A DNA stretch of 64,000 nucleotides. Origin: Fallopia convolvulus (lineage: Eukaryota > Streptophyta > Magnoliopsida > Caryophyllales > Polygonaceae). How positions within the stretch are numbered: the stretch's first letter is position 1; each line of letters begins with the position of its first letter. The stretch is from positions 45,065,820 through 45,129,819 of the forward strand of contig OZ024724.1 of NCBI GenBank assembly GCA_964016875.1. The letters run 5' to 3'. The notes beneath the pieces were generated by a model. The model was not told the origin of the DNA. It searched no databases and worked only from the letters and a program-made list of their open reading frames with translations. Position numbers and translations under genes: made by a program. Below, one piece after another: positions 43,814-55,774 of the stretch.

Positions 43814-46800
43814 GGTGATGGAATTGCCTAAATTTATTAATGAAAGATAGTAGTTATACATGAAATACATAGAGTAATATGGCAAGAATAACATATAATA
43901 TTTGGAAAGATATGGTAACCTAAATACAAGATACTATCACATAATAGAAGATATTATATGATCTCAATATCCCCCGCGAGTTGGATGGTCGAGCAATGAG
44001 GCCAAGCTTGTGCAGTAGAACAATGAACTGAGATCGAAGGAGTGGTTTTGTTAGAACATCAGCCAGCTGGTCCTTAGTAGAAATGTGAGCATCCCGAAGA
44101 ACATGCGCTTGCACTTGCTCACGGACAAAGTGATAGGCTAGTGCAATGTGTTTCATACGCGAGTGAAACACCGAATTGGAGCTATGAAAAGTCGCTCCAA
44201 CGTTATCACAATACATAACCGGCTGATTAGGAAGATGAACACCCATTTTAGCCAGCTAACAAGAATGTGACCCATAAGAGTTTCGAACATGCATCAACAA
44301 GGGCTTTATATTCCGATTCAGTCGACGAGCGAGAGACGGACCTTTGCTTACGAGAACTCCATGAAATTGTTGTAGAACCGAAGTAAAGAAGATACCCTAT
44401 AGTTGAGATAAAATCATCCTTGTCCGATCACCTGCCTAGTCAGCATCAAAGAAACCATGCAAGCCAAGCGAAGAGGCAGCGGAAATATGAATCTCGAGAT
44501 GAGACTTGCCATTGAGATATTGAAGAAGACTTTTGAGTGCTTCCCAGTGTGTAGTAGTAGGTGACTGCATATATTGCGAGATCTTGTTAACAGCAAACGC
44601 AGCATCAGGCCGTGTGAGACTAAGATACTATAAAGAGCCAACAACCATGCGATAATTAGAAGGACGTGGCAAAGGAGAGCCAAAGTGCTTAGAAAGAGGG
44701 AGATTAGCATCCAACGGGGTTGAGGTTGGTTTTGTAGTGTTCATGCCAGTCTTTAGTAGCACATCTTGAATGTATTTCCTTTGAGATAGAAATAAGCCCG
44801 ACGAAGAGCGAACCACTTCAACTCCAAGAAAATAAGAGAGCTCACTGAGATCTTTAAGGGAGAACATTTGAGCAAGTGTGGTGAGAAGCCGATTCACAAG
44901 AGAGACATCATTGCGAGTGACAATAATGTCATCGAAATACACAGGAGATACACCCGTAGACCATGCCTACAATAGATGAAGAAAGAGGTGTTAGAGAGTG
45001 ATGAACGAAAGCCAAGCCTTAGAAGAAAGGCCTTGAGTTCGTTGTACCAAGTCCGAGGGGCTTATTTGAGTCCGTAAATAGCTTTATGAAGCTTACACAC
45101 ATGAGTCGGCGTTGTTGGATTAGTGAACCTGGGAGGTTGACTCATGAAGACATTCTCATGAAGAGTGCCTTGTAAGAAGGCATTGTTGACGTCGAGTTGA
45201 CGCAAGCACCAACCTTTGGAGACGGCCAAGGTAAGAACAATGCGAATTGTAACGAGCTTCAAAACAGGACTAAACATTTAAGAATAATCCCATCCCGGGT
45301 GTTGATGGAACCCATTGGCAACAAGACGAGCTTTGTACTTGTCAATGGAGCCATCCGGTTTGTAATTGATTCGAAACACCCATTTGCAAGCGACGAGGTA
45401 TTAAGCTGAATCCGAGGGAGCGAGATCCCAAGTATGATTGGCTTGAAGGGCATCAAACTCTGATTGCATGGCAACCCTCCAAAGAGGATCTTTAAGCTCT
45501 TGGGTAATGGTTTTGGGTTCGGTTGGGTGGGAGACGTGAGTGTGAAGGTTAAATTTTTGAATGGGCTTAGAGATGTTGTTTTGGGAACGTGTAATCATGC
45601 CACGTTCAAGGGAGAGAGAAGTAGAGTTAGGGTCTTGAGTAGATGCTTGTGGTAGAGTAGAATCGGTAGGAGGGGACGCATTTGGTAAGTTAGGGTTTGG
45701 AAAATTAGGGTTAGGGTTACGAGCAAGGAAGAGGGCGAGTGCGGGCACGTGAAGGCTCGAGCGAGATAAAGCATTTGTTGGTTGGGGAGAGGGTGGGCCC
45801 ACGAATACAACTAGAGAAATATTTTGGGTAACAGAATCGGATGAGGAAGTTGTAGAGGATGTGGAAGATCTCGAGATATCATTAGAAGATTCTGAGATAT
45901 TCTTAGAATAAAAAGAATTTAGGTCTCCTAAATTAGATTGAGATAGAGATAGGGGAAATTTGTACGAGAATTAGGCCAGGGTGGTGGCTGCATGGGAAGG
46001 AAAAAGTCGGTACATTCATCGCGCATTAGGGTTTGGGGTGTAGTTTGTGGAGGAAGCTTGGTATAGGGGTATTCGGTTTCAACAAACTGGACATGTTGGG
46101 ACGTGTGAATTCGTCGGGTAACCGGATCAAGGAACTAAAACGGACTCTGAGAAGAGGAATAGCCAATGAACACACACGGAATGGAACAAGGTTCGATTTT
46201 ATGAGATGTGTAGGGCCTAAGCCATGGAAAACAAAAACATCCAAAACACCTAAGCTTGCCATAGTTGGGAACGAGACCCGTGAGGGCCTGATAAGGGGAC
46301 ACGAGTTTGAGGGTGGGTGGAGGAAGGAGATTAATGACATAAACTGCCACGATTAAGGCATGAAGCCAATATTCAAGTGGAAGGCCCGAAAAGGTAAGAA
46401 GAGAGAGCCCATTTTCAACAATATGGCGATGGCGACGTTCAGAGAAGCCATTGTGTTCCAGGGTATGGGGAGGTGAGGTGAGATGAGTGATTCCATGTGT
46501 ACTAGGATAAGATCAAAGAGCAATATACTCACCACCATTATCCAAGTACAAGATTTTAATTTTGTGATGGAAGAAATTTTCGACAAGAGATTTGAATTTG
46601 ATGAACACCGATTGAGTTTCATATTTTCGTTTCAAGGGATAAATCCAAATGTATTTCATGAAGTGATCCACAAAAATAACATAATACTTGAAGCCATCAT
46701 AAGATAGAACTAGAGAGGTCCATACATTTGAGTAAAGAACTTCAAGCGGATAAGATGAACAAATTGTGGAAGTATGAAAATAAAGTTTATGACTTTTATT

Positions 46801-48639
46801 GATTTGACAAGAATTACAATTAGATTGTGAAATAAAGATCTGCCTAAATTGAAATTCTTATGAAGAAATTGAAAATTACAAAAGACGGATGTCCTAATTT
46901 ATGATGCTAGGAAACAACAGAGAGTTGACGTTGGGCAGAAAACGAAACTGGAGGAGTAGTAGGCCAAATGTAGACAACATCAATGCAAGGACCACTAAGG
47001 ATTATTGAACCAATTTGGATATCCTTACACAAGAAAACAATTATGTAAGAACATCATAGCATAACGAGTTTCGAAAGTGAATTTGGACACATAAAGAATG
47101 TTCTTAGAAATAGAAGGCACACATAAAACGTTGGAAAGGTGAAACTTTTGAGAAGGAGAAGAAAGAGTGGAAGAACCAAAGTGCATAATATTCATACCTT
47201 GACCATTTCCTACAATTACTTCATCAGGGCCAGTGTAGGGTTGATGGAGAGCAATATTGGCAAGGTCATGGGTGAGATGGTGAGAGGAGCCAGAATCAAC
47301 GAGCCGGATGTTGTTGTTGGCCGATGATATGGTGGCGAGGTTGAATTGAGGTCAAGATTGAGGGAAGCGATTTAAGGTCGGAAATTGGACTTGTGGGTAT
47401 TGTTGACGGAATTTAAGGCATCGGGAGATAATATGGCCAACTTCTTTGCAGTATTGTCAGCGGCCAAGAAAGGGTTTTGAGGTGGTGGGTGGAGTAGGTA
47501 GGAGTGGATTGAGATTGGACGAAGAAGGAGGGTTTCTTAGAGGACGAAAAGAGTAGGCTGAATTAGGGTCTGGTGTATAGTTTTGTGATGGAAAAGGGAT
47601 CCAGTTTTGTGGTGGTTATGGAGGAGGGTTGGTTGGCTGCCAAGGCAATGGAGTGTTGTTCTTTTTGGATCGGTTTTTGTTTTGTTTTTGGGCATTGAGG
47701 GCATTCACCGGGGCAGAATCCAAAGACTCTTGCTTGAGTTCAATCTCACGAAGCAGCGATTTTTCGTGAAGTTCTTCAAAGGAGATGCAAGTTTCTCTCA
47801 TGTTTACATCATCTATGACAGACAGGAAGCTAGAGTCCAACCCTTTCAAGAGATAATCAATAAAATCTTCTTGAGAGAGTGGAGACTCCAACGCAGTCAA
47901 GAGATCAACAGTGGACTTCATAGCTTGCATGTAGTCGGACACCGAGGAGGAGCCTTTCTTGATAGACCGGAGCTTTTCTTTAACTTGCTTCTTATGACCA
48001 CGCGAGGCGGTGCCATAAGCTTACTTGAGAGCATCCCAGAGCGCCTTGCAGGTTGTGTTTGCGTCACCAGCATGGCAATCGAGGAGGAGAGCATGCCAAT
48101 AAGAGCCCCCATAGAGGAGGCGATCTTGCCGCTTCCACGTTAAGTAAGCGGGATTCGTGATAGTTGCGTTTTCTTGAGCAGAGAGTTTTCCTCATGGATT
48201 GGATGAGAGCCATTCAAAAACTTGAAGAGATCATAGCCCTCTAGTGTTGCTTGAATTTGAGTCTTCCAAGTGAGATAATTGGAAGGTTTATGCTTTATGA
48301 TATTGGTGAAGTGAACAATGGTGAATGGTTTGGTGTGTTCATGAAGGTTTGCAAGAGATGTGGCAAAGTCGTGAGCCATTGCTGGGGGGGGGGGGGGGTC
48401 GTGTGTTTGACGTGAAAGAGAAGAAGAGAGATCTAATGATCGGTTTTAGGCGGATGATACCATATAAAAGGTGATGAAATTGCCTAACTTTATTAATGAA
48501 AGATAGAGAGTATTTATACATGAAATACATAGAGTAATATGACAAGAATAACATAGAATATTGACCTAGAATATTTGGAAAGATATGGTAACCTAAATAC
48601 AAGATACTATCACATAATAAAAGATATTATATAATCTCA
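43814..48639 (-). mobile_element. Decayed Copia retrotransposon on the minus strand
   Basis: Short LTRs at 43814-43966 (153 bp) and 48470-48639 (170 bp) share most of their sequence. ATAGAA occurs on both outer flanks (43808-43813 and 48640-48645) and may be the target duplication. On the minus strand TGGTATCAT (primer site) follows the right-hand LTR and a GCGGGGGATAT purine tract precedes the left-hand one. The coding sequence is badly broken. The exact LTR edges are uncertain by a few bases. Confidence 0.85.
43967..48379 (-). pseudogene. Copia gag-pol remnant
   Basis: On the minus strand the Gag start MAHDFATSLANLHEH is at 48379, with SNYLTWKTQI and SQEDFIDYLLKGLDSSF further on in other frames. 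The protease site LVDSGSSHHLT is near 47300. Integrase pieces include LDNGGEYIA and HNGFSERRHRH near 46400-46540. RT pieces include [13 protein letters not shown] near 45190 and the active site as YFDDIIV near 44940. RNase H ends near 43950. Many stops and frame changes separate them. A 14-15-nt G run lies just outside the Gag ATG near 48387. Confidence 0.85.
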
Positions 48640-48645
48640 ATAGAA

Positions 48646-49329
48646 CAAAATCTCTAGCATTCCCATTTTATTTTTCGACCAAAAAAAGAACAAAAGCTCT
48701 AAAGTTCAATAACGGGGCTTAAGATCAGGTTGAAGGAAAATTATGAAACGCCCTCTCATATTTTTGAATTGTGACAAAAATCTCCATCCACAATGTTTTG
48801 GGTTAATATGGTAATAATTGGTATACATTTTAATAAGTTATAATTGATTCAGCTTTATCTAATATTTTTTTTATAGGATTTGTTTAAGTTTTTAATTTCT
48901 ATAAACAATATGCTAAAGACACATGTTAAAAAAAACGTTGTATTAATATACTCAACCAAAAGCACTATTGATAACAAGAGGATTATTATCATTACAATTC
49001 AACTAAAAAAGTTACAGTTCAACTCCTTTCTCTTCATACTCTATAAATTCCTCACATATCCCTCCACCCCTTCACTTTTCATGACTGCGAGCAACACTAT
49101 CACTGTCGACACTAAACTACCCTCCTCCCATGAAAGCCATGAACTTTTTAAACTTTTGCTTTATTAATAACATACTCGGGTGGGTGGCAAAAGAAAAGAT
49201 CCTGATAGTTAGTGATCCGTACTACATAACCAAACATTTAGAATACCTAAACCTTACAAGAAATCTTCACATGACAATCACAGGGGAGATTAAGCTCTAA
49301 AGTTTCGACGTCGCGATCAATCAGCAATC
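48646..49329. other. Intergenic DNA downstream of the DUF1685 gene
   Basis: AT-rich with no gene recognised. The right end should include the 3' UTR of the minus-strand gene that stops at 49330. Confidence 0.5.
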
Positions 49330-50277
49330 TTAGTTCACATTGGATGCAACAGATCTAGCCCAGAACTTGATCTGTGCCTTCATGTCTTCAGCTGAGCTCT
49401 TAGAGTCCAGCCTTTTGGTCTTTGGAGGCGAATCCGATCCTTCCATGTTTGGAGGCTCATTCTTAATCTGCAAAGTGTCAAATTTAGCAGCCACACTTGA
49501 GCTCAGGTCATCCTTGTCAAATGTGAAGCCCAACTCCTGGAAACCTTGCACTTCTTTATCACTCAAACTCTTCAATGACAGGCTCCTTTCCAGAAACGCG
49601 TTGTTCGACGCCCTTTGAGGCTCCACATTTCTATTGAGCCTGCTAGAGGCAGGGGAACCCTGTTTCATAATTATATGTTCACCACTCATTTAAGCAAATA
49701 TGATTGCATAAATTGGGGAAACAATAGTGAATAAAAAAAATCAATAGTAATTCTGATAACTTATTGTTATTTATTGTCTCAAAACCATTAATTAGACCAG
49801 AATTTACCCCTTAAACGACTTATAAGTATGATCAAAAGGATTAATACGCTAGAACCATACCTTGGACTTGGCAATATTCTTGGCTAGCAATATAAGGGAT
49901 GGATCCATTGAAGATCTCCTGGTGAGTTTGCCGATTGCGGGTCCTCCTCTCGCCATCCCAACTTCAGCCGCAACAACTTCCTTTCTGATCTTAGAAGTGG
50001 GTAGAGAAGGCGCCCTGGCCAGCCTACAAGGCATAGCCTCCCTTATCAAGTCACCCATTCTCGGCTCGTCTTCTTCATCTTCCTCTCCTTCATCTCCCAC
50101 TTCACCTAAAATAGTTGGTCTAGCAAAAGTGCCACTTTTGGATTCCGAGCTGTTCATATTGAGCCTAGATTTGCCCCTCGGACTAAGAGTCTCTTCTTTT
50201 TCTTGTGACTTCATAAGAGGCCAGCCATCTTTCGAGACGCGAGTTGTCTCTAATTGCTTTCTTTGACCATCTTCCAT
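49330..50277 (-). CDS. DUF1685-family protein, two exons
   Basis: Exon 1 is 50277-49861 and exon 2 is 49659-49330, joined in phase 0 across a 201-bp intron (donor CCAAG|GTATGG, acceptor GAAACAG|GGT), giving 248 residues. The N-terminal half is Ser- and acid-rich (EVGDEGEEDEEDEP near residues 63-76). The C-terminal half has LSLKSLSDKEVQGFQELGF and AEDMKAQIKFWARSVAS, the two conserved blocks I associate with DUF1685 plant proteins, whose function is unknown. The ATG at 50277 was chosen because an upstream in-frame ATG lies beyond the TATA box. Both splice sites are canonical and there are no breaks, so this is probably an active host gene, lying between a dead Copia and a retrotransposon nest. 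Confidence 0.82.
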
Positions 50278-50368
50278 GGCTTCTCCAAAATTAAACAACC
50301 TAGTTGTTTTCTCACAAATCTTAGTGAAATGCCCAAATGGGAATGCCGAGGTTCTTCTGAAGTTGCTG

Positions 50369-50376
50369 TTTTTATA
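50369..50376 (-). promoter_or_regulatory. TATA box of the DUF1685 gene
   Basis: TATAAAAA on the minus strand, 92 nt upstream of the chosen ATG, in a suitable position. Confidence 0.5.
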
Positions 50377-50412
50377 TGTGATGAAAGATGTAGGCTTTGA
50401 CAAGTGGTGCAA

Positions 50413-51415
50413 TAGAAATCATGTGCAACAAGAGGGTTATATTAATATGTGAATTGAATGGGACTTGCAAAATTTATAATAATATTTGGAAGGGGACTTG
50501 TATTGTATATGTGGAAGCTGGAGCACAATTTATGCAGCCATTCTTGCTTGTCTGAGATATAGGAGGAGACTTCTAAAGTTTGCTTATTACATTGTTGAAT
50601 TTTATTTTTTAATTCTCTGATTATATACCCCATCTATCTCAATATCTTGAATTGAAAAAAATATCGTACAGCTGTCAAAACCGTATGAAATCTCAACATA
50701 TGACTATTTGGAAGTAATCGTAAGAAAGAAAATTAATCAATAATTGACAAGATTCACCCTTTCCAGAATAGGTGACCAATATTTCATTATTTAAGGTCGA
50801 CAATTGTGTCATTAAGTATTGACTACGAGAAATGTAGGTCAAAGCTGTATCACCAACTTTCATCAAAAAAAATCTAATCCGAACTAAACATTTATTAACA
50901 TTTAGATGGGACTTCACTTGGAAGTTGGAAGCCATCATTTAAAAAGGTAAAATCTATATTTTGGTGTTTGGGGGTTTCGAATTGTGGTTCGTTTTCGTTT
51001 GTTCTTTCTATCCAAAGAAGAATGGAGAGACATAAATAATTGCTTAAAAGTGGTGGAACAGGCTATGTAGAATTGCCCTCTCAGTTTCCCAGCAAACAAC
51101 CCATGTGCATTCGTCACACTTGGGCTAATAGTTTGCATGTATCGTTTTTCTGGTATAAGGATTACACGTGTTTTTTGGTTTGTCGTAAGTCAGAAATTTA
51201 GAATGCCCCAATTTATGTGATTGAAGACTTATTCTTATCACAGTTTGTAATTATAACTGGTTCAAGAAAATCTTTTTGTTGGATCGACGTGCATTAAGCT
51301 TAGAACTGGCGATTAAGTTATTTCTAAGATAGTAGAAGTACAACAATCCCAAGTAAGACAGAATATAAAAAACACAGTTTCTTTATAGAGGAACCATATA
51401 ACTAGTTGATTATTT
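50413..51415. other. Intergenic DNA upstream of the DUF1685 gene
   Basis: AT-rich, with only short chance reading frames. Presumably contains the promoter. Confidence 0.4.
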
Positions 51416-52240
51416 TGTGGGTAAACCTCTACCTCCGCTTGCAGGATTTTGAACGATCTATTTATTTTATTAATTGTTCCCTAGTTACACAGGCAAGATT
51501 TACACTTTTCTGTTCCTCTCAGTTCTTTCTAACTCTAGTAACACTAGTAAACCTTCTCGACCTTGTTCCTTAAGCGAACAACTCAACTAAACATAAGACA
51601 GATCGAACCTTACACCTTGAGCTCACAGTTCCCTAACTCCAGGGAACTTGGATTCACCGTTGTCAAGATCGCACACTCATCGTCAGAACTTCTCTTCACT
51701 TTGTTTCTCTTATCTCTTTGTACGTGGATATTTGTTCTAGGAGAAGTGCTTATTCCAATCACTATTCATTTGGCTTTATACACATTTGAACTTGTGCTCC
51801 AATCTTCACTTTCATGATGTCCAAAATGTCCTTTGTCTTGCACGCCAAGTTTGCAATCTTCACATGTGACTTGATTTGAGCTTAGTCAACTTCAAATGTC
51901 AATCAGACCGTTGGATCGCTCGCTTCAATCTGAGGATCAGACTGAGCCTTCATTTTATCCAAGACACGATCCCGCGATTTGCACAGAACAGTCTTGTCTG
52001 CACATGTGAGTTCCCATGCGATGGGAACTATTCTCTCTAGAGTTCTTTTGATAGGAACTTGCTATCATATATTCATGTGTTCCTTTTGCGTTCTTGAAGA
52101 TTCTTTTTCAGACCTGGTGTTCCCTTGAAATACTTCAACGTAACATGTTAGTTCCCATATGGCGTTTGTCATTATCAAAACTGGAGACAAGTATCGTTGT
52201 TCGGATATTTGGAACCAGAGTTCCCAACACTGTCCCAACA
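51416..52240 (-). repeat. LTR of a Sirevirus-like Copia element
   Basis: On the minus strand it starts TGTTGGGACAGTG and may end CCCACA (51416). A TATA-like TATAAAG is near 51777. The start is fixed by the upstream purine tract AAAAAGGGGAAAA next to GATGATGACAA, a phrase typical of Sireviruses. The left edge is less certain. Confidence 0.65.
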
Positions 52241-52620
52241 ATTTTCCCCTTTTTGATGATGACAAACCCATTACAAAATAAACAAGCATTTCAATGTGTG
52301 AAAAAGCATGACATGCATCTGGGTTCCTAAGTATGGGCCTTAGGAGCCACTTCTATGAAACATTAAGTTCTTACTTAGCATTTTATGCGTTAGTTCCCCC
52401 TTAACCAAAGCATATTCTGTGATAACTCTTAACACGCCTCATCTCCACATTTTGTCCTTCCCCCTTTTGGCATCTTCGAAAATAGAAGGCATAGTAAGAA
52501 AGAAAGGAACACACAATTATACTAAAAGACAATATATTACTTAAGCAAAAGATGTACAACAAGGGAACTTGGCACAATTTGTGGAGAAAATAAAGCTAAG
52601 GAGTGAAGGGGAAAGATCAT
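52241..52620 (-). pseudogene. 3' internal end of the Sirevirus-like element
   Basis: On the minus strand GATGCCAAAAGGGGGAAGG (near 52470) and GATGACAAAAAGGGG-type tracts form the multiple polypurine tracts known in Sireviruses. There is no intact coding sequence. E4 separates this piece from 63358-63681. Confidence 0.6.
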
Positions 52621-52625
52621 GGGGT

Positions 52626-54046
52626 TGATCGCTCACAAATGCGAGGGTCTAGAGATACAATTTATAACCCGACCCCGTTGTAGCACGTGGTGGGTGTCGA
52701 ACACTCGGGAAGTCTACTCGATTGAGGTGCCTAGACACTAGAAAGCTGGAAAAGAGAGCTTAAAACAAAGGAAAACAAAGAGAACAGTCGGGACCAACAC
52801 AAGTGTCACGTCGGGCCCGATGTTGGCGACAAGAGGAAGTGGGGACCGACGTAGGGTAAGTCGGGCCCGAGGTAGCTGGGTTCGTCGAACTTCAAAGTTT
52901 GAAAGTAGATCTTGGGCTTTTGGGTTCCTTCTCTAGTAGATTAAGGCTTTTCCACCCCAATTCAAGCAATAAGTGATGATCGGACTAGGATCGAGTGCTT
53001 TTGCCCTCGATCCAACCACTTCTACACATCAATCATTGGGGAAATCCCCTTCGAAGCAAGGTCTTGAGATTGACACATGTTCACTTTCGCTACTTTGTCA
53101 ATCACAAGCCTTGATTCCCAACTTTCACAAGGAATTGTAGCTCTATGTAGAGTGGGTTCCTTAGATCAAGCACTCAAGGATATGGAATTGGGGTTTCTAG
53201 CCCAAACCTAGCTAGAGTTTTCCCCCATAACCCAAGATCAAGGAGATCTACTCCATATGGCAAACAAAGAAAGCAAACAAATCAAAAAGACAAGCAATCA
53301 ACATCATCAATCTCAAACCAAAGCAAAGTTTCATTCAAAATCAAAAGCAATCCACAAACTTCAATCAAAGGTTTCCAAATCCACAAGATCAAAACAAAAC
53401 AAAGCTAATCTATCAACCAAACCTATCAATCTCCCTCTCCTTGGGCCGATTCTCTCTCTTCTCCTTCTCCTCTCCTTCCTCCTTGCTCTCCAAGTATCCT
53501 CTTGAGGGTTGGTTCCTTGCCAAGTGTGGGAACCTCTTCCTTGTGTGTGAGAGAACCCCCTATATTAGAAGACAAGAGGTCCTTTTATAGATTAGATGAG
53601 GGGCAAAAGTGGAAGTTCACAATTTCGTGCCTTGGAGCCCAAGTATTCCAGTGACCGACTCGGACCGACACGGAGGACCTCGGGCCCGAGTTACTGTGCA
53701 AGTTGGTCCGAGGTTGAAACTTCAAGTCGGGCCCGAGGTTGGTTGCAACTCGGTCCGAACCTCGTTCCACCTTCTTCTTGTTGGCTTTCCTCTTGTTCTT
53801 CTTCATGGCTTGCTCCTCTCTTTCCTCCTTTGCTCGGGCCTTGCTCCATGTCTCGACCCTCCTTCAAATCGATCCTCGATTCATGCCAAAACACCTACAA
53901 AACACATAAAACGCGCATAGTCTCCGAATCTCATAGAAATACGGGAACTAAGCTAAAAAGGAACAGAACACACAAGAAAAGGGGAAAAAGAAACATATTT
54001 ACAAAGGAAATCACATATGAAAACACGACCAAATAAAGAGACATCA
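52626..54046 (-). repeat. E4 3' LTR
   Basis: 1421 bp; on the plus strand TGATCGCTC...GAGACATCA. Contains several TCGGGCCCGA sites with partners (for example 52840/52861, 53660/53680, 53704/53727/53750). Confidence 0.93.
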
Positions 54047-54083
54047 AAATACCCCATACTTAAACTTGCTTGTCCTCAAGCAA
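54047..54083 (-). promoter_or_regulatory. E4 terminal hairpin and polypurine tract
   Basis: On the minus strand TTGCTTG-AGGA-CAAGCAA (54083-54066) ends 4 nt before AAGTATGGGG (54061-54052), which leads into the LTR. Confidence 0.8.
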
Positions 54084-55654
54084 TAACAATGTAAGCAAGA
54101 TCGAAACATAATCTTCAAGTAAAGCCTCGTATGAAAACACATTTTAAGCACAAGTGATTGATATTCAAGAAAGATTACATCATCACACATGATTAAGTGT
54201 TCCAAAGAATAGAGTCAATGCAACTAAGCCTCACTTTAGGGATATGTGAATGTGTATCACTCATCATGTGTTTGGGTTTAGCAATGAACACTCAAGCTCA
54301 GTAATCATGCAAGTAAGGACTTTACTATTGAAGCTAATATCACCAATTCCTGCACCTAGAGATGCCTAATACAAAGTACACAAAGAATTTCGAACTTGGC
54401 TCAATGGAGGTCCTCAAAGAGGTTCCATTCGGTCGGGTTGTAATGGGGCTTTTGGTATTTCTCAAGGTGGGAATTATTTGGTCTTGTGGTGCTTACAATG
54501 GGGATTGAACAACCTAAACTCTCACCAACTTCACCAAAATTCCACAATCAATTTCACACTCACCCAAAAGACTTAACATTTTTCCTTTCAACCCAAAATT
54601 TCACTTAACATTCCACTTCATCTTTGCTCTTAGGCTTTTTGTTGGATTTTCCACACTTTCTACATTGGACCGACTTTCTTATGACATCGGGCCCGATGTG
54701 GCGTGTAACTCAGTCGGACCCTTTTTCTTCACTTAAGCTCTTTGCCTTCATTCCACTTTACATTTCCAACATTTTCTTTCTTTCTTTCTTCTTTTTCTTT
54801 TTCTTTTTTGCACAACAAAGATGCACTACCCACATGATTCATAACACCATTCTTTGCCCTTAAACCAAAGAGAATCTCAACTCTTCAAATACAATCCCAA
54901 CCTCTCTTCTAAAGTCCAATCCCATAAGGGTCAAGTCATATAAGGCTAGGAATAATATTTTTGAGGAGTTTCAAACAAAGGCTTAGGCTAGAACGGGGCT
55001 ACAAACAAAGGATTAACTTCATGGTAGGATATGGAACATTTATGTGACTTGAAGAATAAAGTTCAAAATCAATGTGACAATGCTAGGACAAATCTCATGA
55101 CGGTCTTGGAAAATAGATAAACACCGCAATAGCAAGTTTTACTAAGCATGAATGAGCTAATCACATAAGAAACATGAGGGATATGCAAATATGAACAAGC
55201 ATCCCTAAAATGGCCAAAAATCAATCTCACAAGGGTCACTCATACTTAGTTTCATAAGAACTCATCCTAGAACTCACATGTTCAATAAAACAAGCAAGAT
55301 ATCATGATCACATCAAAAGCAACATCATTTTAGAGGCTAAACCATCCGAAAATATGCAAAGGAATTTACATGCTCACATCATCATTAGCTTTCATTTGGC
55401 AATCTAAGATGGGAATTTCTAGTCCAAAACCTACAAAACACAAAATCTTTTTGTTGTTTTTAACACGATTTTTCAATTTTTATGATTTTTTGCAAAAATT
55501 TCTCTAAAACCAAAAACAAAGACTCATCCATTCAAAACCATGTTGTTCACAAACCACAAACCAAGAAACAAACATCCCAAATACAAACTAGAAACCAAAC
55601 TAAATATCCTCAAAATGACAAACACACAAGCAAGTGAAATCATGAACACACTTA
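54084..55654 (-). other. E4 3' noncoding region
   Basis: AT-rich, no coding capacity. One palindrome TCGGGCCCGA at 54687 with a partner 21 nt to the left (54666). Confidence 0.6.
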
Positions 55655-55693
55655 CCCCCACCCCATACTTAAAATTTTGATGTCCCCATCAAA
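55655..55693 (-). promoter_or_regulatory. E4 internal hairpin and polypurine tract
   Basis: On the minus strand TTTGATG-GGGA-CATCAAA (55693-55676) ends 5 nt before AAGTATGGGGTGGGGG. It lies about 80 nt after the ORF2 stop, matching the position of the E1 internal copy relative to its ORF2. Confidence 0.75.
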
Positions 55694-55774
55694 CAAGGAA
55701 ACCAAAACTTAAAAGCAAGAGAGAAGAGTATGAAGAGCTCACAATTTTTTTATTCTTCAATGGCATGTCTAGGA

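Noticed and set aside
53257..53505. Lys/Ser-rich reading frame repeated at 62563-62811
   Set aside because: The repetition is explained by its location in both LTRs of E4 on the antisense strand.
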